From NCBI RefSeq assembly GCF_964204865.1, contig NC_135252.1, positions 18,745,383-18,809,382 of the forward strand: 64,000 nucleotides of DNA, written 5' to 3'. The notes beneath the pieces were generated by a model. That model worked only from the letters and a program-made list of their open reading frames with translations, made no database searches and was not told the origin of the DNA. Numbering within the stretch: position 1 is the stretch's first letter; each line of letters begins with the position of its first letter. This DNA comes from Styela clava (Eukaryota > Chordata > Ascidiacea > Stolidobranchia > Styelidae). A program made the position numbers and the translations under genes. This document shows, piece by piece, positions 1 to 10,573 of this stretch.

Positions 1-1890
1 CGTCAGCCGCCCTCGACATCACATCCGGGGGAGTTCTTATGACTCTGTTTGTTTTTCTTCTATAGAACTGAGGCATCACCCAAAATACGTTGAAAACAAT
101 ATTGGTAGCGTAAATATATTGACAATGCCACAAACCATGAAACCCGGTTAAAAAAAGTCTGAAAATATATTTGCTGAAAAATATGCTTAAAAAAATACAT
201 GAAATAAATAGCAGGGTTAGTCGATACACGTATCAACTAATGGAACCGCGATTGTATCAACTAGTCAACCTGTGGCCATTTTGAAAAAAAGGCCCGTAGT
301 GGGAAGAAATCAAATCAGTATCCAGAAACATGTAGGCTGGTATGTAAGCGATATCATACACTACTGCAAAGAAATACTCGCTTGCATCGCTCATTTATAA
401 TGCCTGAAAAAATAATCAATTTACCTTGATTTGACGTTTTCACTCCAGATCTCAAAAATTGATTTTTTTCGAAAATTTTAAACGTGCTGCAACCAACATC
501 GTCAAACGACTAACAGAAAGGAAGATCATATTTTAGTTAAATATCAGGTGGCGCATCAGTTTCTTAAAGTGCATTGCACGGCCGTGAGAAGCGCTGTATC
601 ATCTAAACTACAGCATCAACTAACCTGCCTCTCCCCTACTGAGTAATTACTATTTTTAAACATGTCGGAGGCGTTTTTCTCAAATGTCACATTTTTGCAT
701 TAGTGGCGGGGATTCGTAGAAAATATCCCAAAAACTCATCAACATTTCTATCGGGACACGACATATGTTGAAACGCATTTTTCTTGAAGAAATGACTTAT
801 ATAAGTTTATGACATTGATACATAAAACTATACACAGTTATATCTGTGCTAGTTTGGAAATAGGTATCCGACTAAATAGGACTTTTTTATGGTACTCTTT
901 GATAGTGTTTGCTTAATACATGCTGAAAATGGCTCGGAATAAAAACTACACACAAACAGAAACTTATTATATGCATAGTAACTAATTGCCCATGAAAAAC
1001 TTGCTGGAATAAGGTTAATATAATTAAACGCGCACAAGGGGAAACAGAGAAAAGGTAAGCAAAGACAAGTCATTGGTGTTAAATAGCTGAACTCACCTGC
1101 ACAGTAACTCTGTATTGTTATTGTTACATAATAAAGATGTCTACCGTCGTGAGTTGAATATTCTATTTTCTGTAGTCCTAGGCTACTTGATTAAGCTTAT
1201 GTATTGAAGTAAGTCTAAATAAATTATGGGGCGGTTTGTATCGAGTTAATACAATACTGTACCATATTAGTTATTAATAGTAAATTATTATATGCAATAT
1301 TGTTGGTATAAAGTCATATTTTTAGGATGCCCATGCCACCGAAAGTGGCATTAGGATTAGAGCTATGTTTACTTCACACACTGGGAACTGGTCTGGAACT
1401 TTGTCACCATACAGCTACACGTGTTCGTGATGCAGTCTATGGGTACAACTGTACGTTAGCGCAAATATAATTCAGTAGATAGGCAATGTAGATCGTATGA
1501 TAATGCAGCTGGTTAGCAAATAACCGGTGAGAACTAACATACTTCAAGTGAAGTATTTGTAGAAAGAGGTGCCGTAAAAGAGCGAACAAAAGGTGGTTTT
1601 CAAACTCGTTGTTTATTAAGTGATTTCCACTGCAAAGGTGGTGAAGAAAGTTCGATTTGTTCGATGCGTCTATTTCCTCGTAATAAAATTGCAAATCAAT
1701 TTGTAATAGTAACGCGGTACATATTGATCTATTATGGGTTTCCTCTTCTGACTGCATCTTATGTTTGTTGAGACTATTCTCGATGGGATCCATTTTGAAA
1801 AAAAAACACGTGGCAATTTATGTCGCAATCTCGATGGAAAATTCGAGCATTTTTATACTCGCTGCTTTGTATTGTTAATTGGGCTCTCCC

Positions 1891-1982
1891 GAAGTACCGA
1901 AACCAAGATAGCGCACAACCTGAACCCTAACCTGATACAAATTCCAAGTTCAGATTGTGCGCCATCTTGGTGCACATACTTC
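1891..1982. repeat. Imperfect palindrome, MITE-like
   Basis: The outermost bases GAAGTA (1891-1896) and TACTTC (1977-1982) are inverted. The inner arms around CCAAGATAGCGCACAA and TTGTGCGCCATCTTGG match with about one mismatch, leaving a central spacer of roughly 25 bp. The element could fold into a long hairpin. Size and symmetry fit a small non-autonomous DNA element; I did not find a clear target-site duplication. Confidence 0.55.
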
Positions 1983-2560
1983 TAGAGGTCCTTTAATTGT
2001 TATCATTAAGTTTTATTTTGTGTTCATTCGGATATTTAGCTGTCTCGAGCATACTTAGTATAATTTAAACTCAACAACTTGGATCTATGCGACTTTGATA
2101 TCAATAAAACAAAAACAACATTTGGACATTTAAAAGTTTCGATTAGTCTTAGTTGGTAGAAAACTGTTATCTGTCGTAGCATTCTGGTGGCAACGATGGA
2201 GTCCAGGCGTTCAAGATAAAAGGTACAACTTCGTATTTATTCTTTGGCTATACAATAGTCATGTCTCTTGATAAGTGGTCAATTTAAATAAATTTAGGGT
2301 TCAGAGGGTCCTGAAAATAATTGCATGAATGAAACGCCACAAGAGAATATTTGAGTATGTTCGTTGTTTGATTACGTCAGTTTGAGTAAGTTTACCGGTG
2401 CTAGGGTAAAAATGAAGTAATCTGCAAAATCACTGACTCACAACTGAATTGAAACAAGCAACTCGTCGCAAACTCAATTCGGTATTTTATTATCATGACT
2501 TGTTCTATATCTTATTATTTTATATTAAGCGACCATACAGAATATTAACATAGCGCATGA

Positions 2561-2771
2561 GGTGACCGTACATTTGAACCCATGTACATTTGAACCCATG
2601 CGTATATCCACGGGTTCAATCTATATGCGGGTGCTAAAACCCATGGGTTAGGGTTAGTATGGGTTTAACTATCCGTGAAACAAAAAAAATTGCAGGTGTA
2701 AATAGGTGCAATAGCATACAGGTGCAATCGTCATGGGTTCAAATGTACGTGGGTTCAAATGTAAGGGAACC
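2561..2771. mobile_element. MITE with about 42-bp terminal inverted repeats and 9-bp target-site duplication
   Basis: The left end begins GGTGACC and the right end, read on the other strand, begins GGTTCCC. Both continue into two copies of ACATTTGAACCCA, so the inverted termini are about 42 bp long with few mismatches. The element is flanked by the direct repeat AGCGCATGA at 2552-2560 and 2772-2780, a 9-bp target-site duplication. It has no coding capacity and its centre is built from variants of ACCCATGGGTT. A 9-bp duplication with long termini is typical of Mutator-like elements, but other superfamilies are possible. Confidence 0.8.
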
Positions 2772-3148
2772 AGCGCATGAAGATAACACTCTACTCTTTC
2801 TCGACAGTGAAAACATCTAATCTTGCGTTGGGAATAGCTTCTGTAATGCTGATTACTTGAAATGAGTAACCATACCATTCTGAAAGCATTACCCCCTGTC
2901 TCTGCTCTGTATCGGTCAAATATGCAAACCTCAGATTTCAGAGGGATAAATCAGACTGAGTGGTCCCATAAACTCTCCTTTACTCATTGCGGCTTCCTTT
3001 GTGGTATTTTTGCTTCTATCTCTTCTGTAATAGCACATAAAAAATGCTCTTTAATATTACCAGCCACATTGAAGTTACCACATGCGCATACCCCGCTCTC
3101 TAAAATAGTGTGTCCCGAAAATTTCGCTGTAGGAAATTTCGCCGCATA

Positions 3149-3249
3149 GAAAAAATCGCCGCAAGAGCATATTGCTGTAAAACAAGTATTTGTGATAGCA
3201 TGAAAAATCGCTTCAAGAGCATTTTGCTGTAAAACGAGTATATGTGATA
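3149..3249. repeat. Two-copy imperfect tandem repeat, period about 53 bp
   Basis: Copy one (3149-3197) and copy two (3202-3249) share the core CAAGAGCAT, TTGCTGTAAAAC and GTGATA in the same order with a few substitutions. No coding sense is evident. Confidence 0.6.
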
Positions 3250-3276
3250 AAAACAGTTAGGTGTGTAAGGTTAGGA

Positions 3277-3345
3277 CAGGGGTCGGCAAACTGCGGGCCA
3301 AATGTGGCCCGCAAACTAATTTTTTGCGGCCCTCGAACGTCCCAA
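3277..3345 (+). mobile_element. hAT-like transposon terminus (relic)
   Basis: The sequence CAGGGGTCGGCAAACTGCGG followed by a GCGGGCCA / TGGCCCGC subterminal palindrome is the characteristic end of a widespread group of animal hAT elements. Only this end is visible. The opposite terminus and a second copy of an 8-bp duplication are not seen before the array begins at 3711, so the copy is probably truncated or very degraded. Confidence 0.65.
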
Positions 3346-3710
3346 CTTCAAGTGCCTATTACTATGATTGATTACAAATTTATCGTTGTCTTCACATGAA
3401 TTTGCGCGGTAACAAATGTAGCTGTGCGGTGCTTTTTTGCAGCGTCAGTTGTATGTCGTTTACTTGATGTTGGTTGTAATTTTTAAATAATTCAATTTGA
3501 TTTTTTAAAATATAAGAATATCCGGAAACGGAGGGAAGTTCGCGTTGAGGTCGAACATTCCGGAGTGCTTGGTCGGAAAGTATTATTTTTTTCTTGCGCA
3601 TTTAAAACCGGTTTGCTTGATATATATATGCCAAGTCAGCCATGGCACAGAAAAAACAAAGTAAATAAAAACAATGTATTGTTTAATAATATATACATAT
3701 ATATATATAT

Positions 3711-5249
3711 AGCGTTACTATATGTTTCCCATATAATGTCCATATTTGTGATGAGCACGGTGCTGAATACAATCATTTGTCTTGAGTTTGCAAGCTATAT
3801 CTATAAATAACCAGGCAATGTGAATTAAATTGGCGCTTATTTTATGTTAAGTGTTGATCGGTCTCTTCAATCCCATTCCTGATTTTATTTAAAATACATT
3901 TCTAAAGTATGTCAATAATATTTTGCCACCGTTCAACATCTCTTTGTCTGAACGTGTTGGTCCATTCCAGATAGAGAGCACGTATAAAACAACAATGCCA
4001 TGTATACAACGCCTGTTTCTGTTATTATGTCATTCAAATAGTATCGTTATCAAACTACTTTAAACTTTAAACTAACTTTAAAGTAGATTCCCTAAATGTG
4101 TATGTCTATCCTGATCAGAGGGCACGTGTACAAAACAATAATATACCTGTTTCTGTCCATTTATTAGTTTAATATTTATTATGTTGGGTATCTCAAAGAA
4201 ATAATTACAAAGTAGTAATGACAACTTAATTGCAAAGCCAACACAGTAAATTAGACTGAAAAACATCTTACTTCCTAATTATACATTATATGATTTGATA
4301 GTTTAAAGAATAAATTGATTTCCTATAAGCGTAAATTTTCTATACATTGAGTACTTTTTATTTGGATTTTAAAGTTCTATCCTATTATAGTTCTATTCAG
4401 TAGATCCGAATACAGGGCCAATTAAGATGCTCGTGGATGAGTCTTCTTCTGATGAGAAGCTGCTAAGCTCTGAAGAATAGAGCCAATTATAATATCTATC
4501 TATAAAATGAGATGAATAAATTTGTATCTCCAAGTTCAAGGACCTGCAGATCTCGCCTGGATCCACTGATATACGAGATATATATTGGGCATGAAAATGA
4601 CCTACGCATGCTGAAGAGCATGAATCTTTTGTTTATCAAACTCAAGCTGCGCCATTGCAGGAGCAATCCGATGTCTTATTAACTGTTTATAGTAGCGAGC
4701 GGCGAGGATTCATGGCCTAATTACTGATAAATAAAATTATCTCTACATTTGAAACAAATAAATAGTTCTACGTTTAAAAGATCAGAAATATTAAAATTGT
4801 AATAATGATCAGATTCGTTGTTGCTCATATAAATTAGTATACATAGCTAATTATCGATATTTCCTTAAGATGTGTCGAAATATAAGGACATTATATTGGT
4901 TAAAACTGTTCATTTCATTTTGATAAGTTTTCAAGGTTTAGTTTCTCGAATTCAGAAAATTCATTTATTCGATCGTATTTAACTTTTTACACTTTTATAT
5001 ATTGTTTGGTACAAGAATTATTGACTTGATTAAAAAAATTGTCAAATATCAGTTTTGTGAAATTTTGACACGCTTCTATTCTGGAATATTGATTTACAAA
5101 TTTAAAACGATTGAAACAGGCATGAGGTCCCCCCTACCTTGCCTAATGGTGAATTCGCACTAGACACACCACAATATTGCTCTAATGCTGTCAGACCTAG
5201 GAACACTCAGGAAATTATAAAATCCAGATTTTATGCATTTGCCGTGAAT
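3711..5249. other. Array-edge non-coding interval downstream of gene copy 1
   Basis: This corresponds to 13863-15800 in monomer 2 without the insert. It contains the diverged left edge and the duplicated CACGTATAAAAC-type motif (here partly mutated). It also holds a moderately GC-rich 4430-4700 stretch with two short open frames, one a run of Ser, Asp and Glu codons starting at the ATG at 4428. I see no gene that I can defend. Confidence 0.5.
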
Positions 5250-5255
5250 TTTATT
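5250..5255 (-). promoter_or_regulatory. Polyadenylation signal of gene copy 1
   Basis: AATAAA on the minus strand about 100 bases after the TAA stop. The 3' untranslated region in between contains a short GGTC tetranucleotide repeat (5331-5346). Confidence 0.65.
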
Positions 5256-5356
5256 TCAAAAGCAAAATATGTTAAACGCAATTGATGTAAACTCAACAGC
5301 CTAAACGATAACTAAACTAAAATGATTGTTGGTCGGTCGGTCGGTCATTGTTGCAT

Positions 5357-8300
5357 TTAAGCACATCCACAACGAATGTATTGGTAACATCTATTGCGTC
5401 TAACGATTCTGAATCTTCTGTAAGTGCTATAAAAAAGAATATATTATATAATACTAAACCATGTGCGTAAAAAATGACATTATCACTTGGAAAATTATCT
5501 TAATCTCAAAGGATTGAGCATTCGTATATTGAATATGCTTGTTTGCCGGACATGAACCAAAACCAACTTTGTTCATTGATAAATTTAGAAGAACTCACCA
5601 GAAGCGCCTGATTTTGTAGCGGTACACCCTGTAGGTAGGCAAGGCACATTTGTATCTGAAGACAACACGGATCTTTGGGACGGAGAATTTAGCACGGTAA
5701 GTGCATCTGTAAGAACAAGCGTAGTGTCTTGTGAATGTACGGATGTGTTTCCTCCATGCTCTGTCAAACTTGCGAAGTACCCTGTTTCTGTCAGATCTTG
5801 CCTTGAGTTTGTATGCATTGTAGAGTCTGCGGGCTGCACCACGGAGTCTTTTGCTGGTGTAGAATTTCATGAATTTAGCATATTGCCTCACCTTCAGCTT
5901 GTAGATCTGAAAAAGGATATCAATTAAAAATCTTTATAAAAAATCTCTAAAAAACTTTATTTATTTTGTATACCAGAAAATTATGTTTGAAAAATAAAAT
6001 ATTATTCAAAATATTATTCAAATTAATTTAACACTTACAATAGTTTACCTTGGTCAGACGTCTTGAAAGGCGTGTCCTCATTCTCCTTCTCAGTTTCTTG
6101 AGACGCCTGCTGTATTTGGTGATTCTTATTTTTCTGGTAGACAAACAACGTTTGTAACCCTTAACAACTCTGGAGATCAAACGGTTGATCATCTTCTTGT
6201 AGCTAGCAATTCTGGATTTGTAGAACTTGGTGGCTCTTGCAAGTCTTCTTGCGAGCATTTTCTTGTATTTTCTGATTGCCCTTCTCTTTTGACGACGCAA
6301 TTGTCTCTTGTATGCTGCAAACTTTCTCAAATAACGTTTAGTGATGCGTTGGGATCTGTGAACAACATAAATATTTTTGCGTGCATTCAACTCAGTCATA
6401 ACCGTCTGGAGGTGAATTATATTATACATAATGACTTCCAATATATTGATTTAGAAAACTAAATTCAACTCTTTTTGTAATGAACTCACCTGCACAAGTA
6501 AGTGGATCTGAAATAGGTTCTCAAAACTATGTGTCTCTTGTTGACAATTTTGGTGAATCTTTTCAATGCGCTCTTGTTACGTCTGATAGCAAGTTTTCTC
6601 CATGCTCTGTATTTTCTCCATGCGGCGGAAATTGCCTTGTTTCTTCTGGTTTTCAGCTTTTTGGTGAATTTCTTGACAGATACATTGACCTTTTCTAAAA
6701 TTTATTATATTATTTTAAAATAACACAAAATGTAACATAAAATATTAAAAATTCGTGGGAAATGTCTCACTGGTGTTACAAGATTTCAATTTCTTGAATC
6801 TCATTTGTCTGTACTTGAATCTGTAAGTGATCAAACGGAAGCATCTGGATCTTCTGATTTTGAATCTCCACACGTATCTGATTCTGCGGCTAGAAAATAT
6901 TAACAAATCATAAAATAAATTTCTACCAATGTTACATTCAAAATTTAGTCAAACCAGTTCAATATCAAATAAACTTTTGTCGTCTTACCAGGTACGGTAA
7001 TAACGTCTTCTTCTGAAGCACAAAGTTCCTGTTGCACATTGATAAGCACATGCGTAATTCTTCACAAGTCTGGCGGTTGCACTTCTCAGCTTGCGGCTGT
7101 ATACGCTGGCCCTTCTCAGGTATGCTCTTGTTTCACGTCTTCTGAAGACTCTGATAACTTTGCGCACGTCACGTCTTTTCCATGTTCTAGAGCCTGAGAA
7201 AAATAATTCATTTTATACTCAAGACAGATAACACACAAATATGTGGACAGGAAAGATTCGTCAATGACATTGTCACGCAGTTTTTAGAACAAGGATTGAC
7301 AAATCAAATGAGGGTGAAATAGATTAGTGGTACTACGAATTTGACAAAGCACAGTAGTCAGTTGTAAAATATTGATGATAGAAAAACAATTGTTTTTGAA
7401 AATTGAAGCCACAATTCAACACAAATGATCAATACTTTCAATTTGTTCATGATGATACTTCGAATGCCAAACAAAATGCTTTTTGTATTCAAAATTGTTT
7501 ATTTGAAAGTAAAACTACTTACAATGGACTCTAGTGAGGAGTTTCTTGAAGATGGCAACTCTCTTGGTGACGAATCTCTTCATGACCTTCTTGTACCTTC
7601 TCACATATTTGTTCATGCGTTTCTTCAAAGATCTTCTGTATTTGGTAATTCTGGTCTTGCGGTTTCTGAAGCACCTTACAGAGCTGTAAATAATATGTTA
7701 TATCATTTTGTATAGAAATCTTCATGCACATTATGTCTATCTATGAAGTTAATCATACAATCTGCGAAGTCTTCTGTGGAACTTGAGAACAGTACTGTAC
7801 ATTCTCTTCATAACTCTCTTGTAACTCTTGACTGCACGTCTGTACATTCTGCTGATAGCAGCATTGTATTTTCTGATTGCCTTACTCTTCAACTTGAGGA
7901 TACGTCTTCTCTCACGCCTTGAAGCACGACTGTAAATAACAAATTTTAAATCATGTCATGAGAATGCATTTATAAGTCGCAACATTAGTGGACTTACCGA
8001 AGGTATCTTTTGGTGTATTTGTTGACTGATCTTCTGTATTTTCTTTTGGCTGCAGACACGCGAACGCACATTACATTGTACCATTTTCTGTAGCTCTTCT
8101 TCATTTGTTTGTGGATTGAGAGGGCTCTTCTGGACAAACGAGTTCTGACAACCCGAACGAACTTCCTTTCAGACCATTCTTAAAATTTCATATAGAAAAT
8201 AATGCATAAGAAATGTCAAATGAAATTTCCTGGCTATCATCTAATTTCCTGGAGCAAATGTGCACAAATTAATAAAAATTCGAATTTGTATATTTATTGC

Positions 8301-8912
8301 TCCACACTTTATATTGTACATTAGTATTTGTGTATATATGGGGTATTTGTAGTGGTATACGTGATATTGGACGTCCTTGCAACGGCCAGTTTCTTCATTT
8401 TTTTTTCATTGACGCATCAATTTGGAAAATAATAAAGACAAAAGCTATTTCAGGGTGAAATTCTTAGAGACATTTTTATTAATATTATGTCTAATCAAAC
8501 AGACAGAAAAACTGTCAAACATGACATTGTCTGTTTCCACAAATAATGTATTATTTGGCTGAATTCCCTTTGCATGACATGGCTGTTTATAAACTTTCAA
8601 TAAAAATTACCTCTGAATTTTCGGGAGGTGCATCTCTTTCCGGGATATGAGGTCAACACAGAGCGATAGTATCTAGAAGTGCACCATGCTTGTTTGAACT
8701 TGAAGCTGAATCGGAAACACGTGGATGGGAAAGTGTAATATCTCCTGACGTTCCAGCGGACGTAACCGCAGTGACTGGGTTGAATGTAAACGGCGGCATT
8801 TGCTGCCTGAAAATGGAAGATTTTGGTTGTCAAACAAAATTGAAAACTAATTTAATACCTTAAGATCTATACTTACGGCCAAGCAGACCAAAAGTACTAA
8901 CAGAGTCTTCAT
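5357..8912 (-). CDS. Secreted, extremely basic Tyr/Cys-containing protein, copy 1 (11 exons, 652 aa)
   Basis: I do not recognise the family. Coding exons, first to last: 8877-8912, 8611-8806, 7998-8178, 7759-7929, 7523-7683, 6989-7193, 6771-6889, 6490-6694, 6049-6355, 5599-5906, 5357-5426. All introns are GT-AG (68-432 bp) and phases agree throughout, giving 1959 coding bases. Exon 1 encodes a signal peptide (MKTLLVLLVCLA, cleavage probably near residue 16). The mature part has about 36% Lys+Arg, 53 Tyr, 22 Cys and seven acidic residues (hand counts). Cys-rich segments with alternating basic/aromatic residues lie at 25-71, 297-354 and 591-652; Lys/Arg/Tyr helical blocks lie at about 78-249 and 357-585. 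Residues 433-520 form four 22-residue repeats. The motif YACxYxC occurs at 295-301 and 589-595. A secreted polycation is likely; structural, adhesive or antimicrobial roles are guesses. The exon 4 donor (GTATGA) and exon 9 donor (GTAAAC) are weak but required by phase. Confidence 0.85.
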
Positions 8913-8937
8913 GATTGTCTCTACTCGGTGTCGAATA

Positions 8938-8972
8938 AGGACTGATTTTTGCAGAAAATTTCCCAGTATATA
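8938..8972 (-). promoter_or_regulatory. Core promoter of gene copy 1 (TATA box and initiator)
   Basis: TATATA at 8967-8972 (minus strand) lies 29 bases upstream of the A in the initiator-like TCAGTCC (8945-8939). This predicts a start near 8943 and a 31-base 5' leader before the ATG at 8912. The spacing is canonical for RNA polymerase II. This copy has GATGTAG next to the TATA box where the others have GCTGTAG. Confidence 0.7.
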
Positions 8973-9849
8973 TGATGTAGAAATCCACTTCATAATTCCT
9001 GATTGTTCATTATAAATTTATCGAAGCAAACACTTCTTCGGGTTGAAGGGCTTTGTAATTTTGGGTGTGTCTTTTAGTTGTCAGGACAATATGCATCAAT
9101 ACTTTAGATTGTGCCAATAATACGCCTATATCATTGAAATAACTTTGTGTCTTAGGTCATCTTCCTTTTTTATTAGTTAATAAACACATCCCTCCTCTTG
9201 TAATAGCTAAATGATACTCGTGCTATTGCGTGTGTATAGTTTGTTGTTAGAAACAGTTTGATGCCTGGGATTATATGTTTAAAACGTAGCTCAACATTGC
9301 TTCATGTTTATATTGAGCAGACAATACCAACAATAGCCAATTCTCAAGTAGAGTCTTTTAGCATGATCGTGTTTTTAAAGATTTACCGATCATTTCGTTG
9401 CTGAAAAAAATTTATTTAATGTTATACATTTAATAAAAAATAAAAAGTCAATTATAGTTTTGCTAAACAATAAATAATTCAGATAACACCAAAGTGTTTA
9501 AAAAGTTTCCTATATCGGAACAGTATATTATTAATTTCAAGTATAAATTTGCTATATTGCCTGATTGTTACATATTCCAGTTTTCTATTTGTATTTAATT
9601 TCGAATTTCTACTAATTGGCCTTTCCGTGATAATGAAATAGGGAATAGTAAAAAATTTATGTCTTCAAAAATACACAATATATATTGTGTAAAGTAAACA
9701 AGGGGGCAAAGCTCAAATATAAGAACATAAATTCCAATACGTACGGCAAACTTCACGACTAACGCAAACGTGAACCGCCGCAAGATGCGCGATTTCTTGA
9801 TGAGGTAATCACACACTAAAAACGAATCTCATAGAGCCAACAGAAATTT

Positions 9850-10010
9850 TTGAAATGAATAAAAGTAATTGCCTAGCGACCAATACAATTTTTTCCACTG
9901 AAAATTTCAAAGCAATTGGTCCAGTAGGTAATAAAAAAAAAGTGAAGAAGGAAAGGAATACTAACAACATGATGATCAACAACAACATAATACCAAAACG
10001 CTCCATAGGT
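9850..10010 (-). repeat. Minus-strand member of a dispersed repeat also found in the 425-bp insert
   Basis: The 31 bases at 9895-9925, read on the minus strand, are identical to 14985-15015 on the plus strand (core GGACCAATTGCTTTGAAATT). Weaker similarity continues on both sides, including a GTTGTTGTT stretch before the core and TTTCAAAATTT-type sequence after it. Equivalent cores lie at 20512-20542, 31119-31149 and 41692-41722. Every complete monomer except the first therefore carries two inverted members about 5 kb apart. Confidence 0.65.
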
Positions 10011-10573
10011 ACTCTCCAATAAGGGTCATACCATATTCCAGGCTAAACGAAGTATGTATAATGATTCTTTGGTCTCGTTCAGCGTGAAGATTTAAATATT
10101 TGCTGTCGTGGGGCTGTCTATGCTGAGGTAAAGCAACAACAAGCGGGTGACCGATAATTTCAAAAGTAACGTAGCATAAAAGAGTCCAAAGATTGTACTT
10201 CCGATTACCAAGTTGAGTCGCCCGGGTTATAGCAGAATTAATGAACAATAGTGAATGAAGAATTATAAGTCAAGTATTGATAAAAACTTCATCTCTCTTG
10301 CGTTAGGACATTGCTATCTAAGAAATTAAACCACTATTTGACAAAATTTACATTAGCATACACACGCGACCTATTTCGAATAACGGGAAGCTGGTTCATT
10401 TCGATTTTTGTGTACGAAATCAAGGCGCGATTTTTGACACAGTATCTTGTTTTCCTATTACATTTGTTATATTTCTTTGAAAGATATTCATACATATGGT
10501 CATACTATTTTATATTCCTTCAATTTATCTTCATTATAACAACAACAAAATAAGACGATGATATATCACAATT

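Larger units (their letters stand above)
1..3710. other. Left flank of the array, no convincing gene
   Basis: This AT-rich stretch is not part of the tandem repeat. By eye it holds transposon debris: a 92-bp imperfect palindrome at 1891-1982, a MITE with target-site duplication at 2561-2771, a 53-bp-period imperfect duplication at 3149-3249, a hAT-like terminus at 3277-3345 and an AT dinucleotide run just before 3711. Open frames of 70-118 codons occur on both strands (for example 1437-1793 minus and 2862-3149 plus). None shows a recognisable domain, a signal peptide or convincing splice partners, so I annotate no gene. A fragment of a gene extending out of the window cannot be excluded. Confidence 0.6.

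Noticed and set aside
1437-1793. 118-codon minus-strand frame in the left flank
   Set aside because: No domain, no recognisable family and no convincing splice context; this length is not significant in AT-rich DNA without other evidence.
4428-4481. Short acidic micro-frame (Ser, Asp, Glu) in the non-coding interval
   Set aside because: Only 17 codons, no neighbours and no splice evidence. It may be a relic of a mobile-element gene but cannot be supported.
5585-5842. Ser/Thr-rich frames overlapping exon 10 and similar acidic or Ser-rich frames opposite exons 5, 8 and 9, repeated in each monomer
   Set aside because: Arg/Lys/Tyr codons read in other frames or on the opposite strand give Ser, Leu, Phe and Cys codons. 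These are shadows of the real exons.
6026-6049. Alternative exon 9 end at the stronger donor GTAAGT (6032-6037)
   Set aside because: Joining that donor to the exon 10 acceptor gives the wrong phase and a stop after about ten codons. The weaker GTAAAC donor at 6043-6048 keeps the frame.
6356-6441. Extension of exon 9 upstream to the ATG of the 137-codon frame
   Set aside because: The acceptor CACAG at 6356-6360 is preceded by a T-rich tract and restores phase 2. The upstream part is intron and holds one of the between-copy replacements (Gln/Lys) expected of non-coding sequence.
5357-8912. Interpretation as histone, protamine or other nuclear basic protein
   Set aside because: The protein begins with a hydrophobic signal peptide, has 22 Cys and many aromatic residues, and shows no histone fold. 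The gene has ten introns and a polyadenylation signal instead of a histone 3' end.
9809-10006. Hydrophobic 65-78-codon minus-strand frame (starting MERFGIM) conserved in all monomers
   Set aside because: It lies in a dispersed repeat whose other member (14879-15303) does not keep the frame. Conservation between monomers only reflects recent duplication, since neighbouring non-coding bases are equally conserved.
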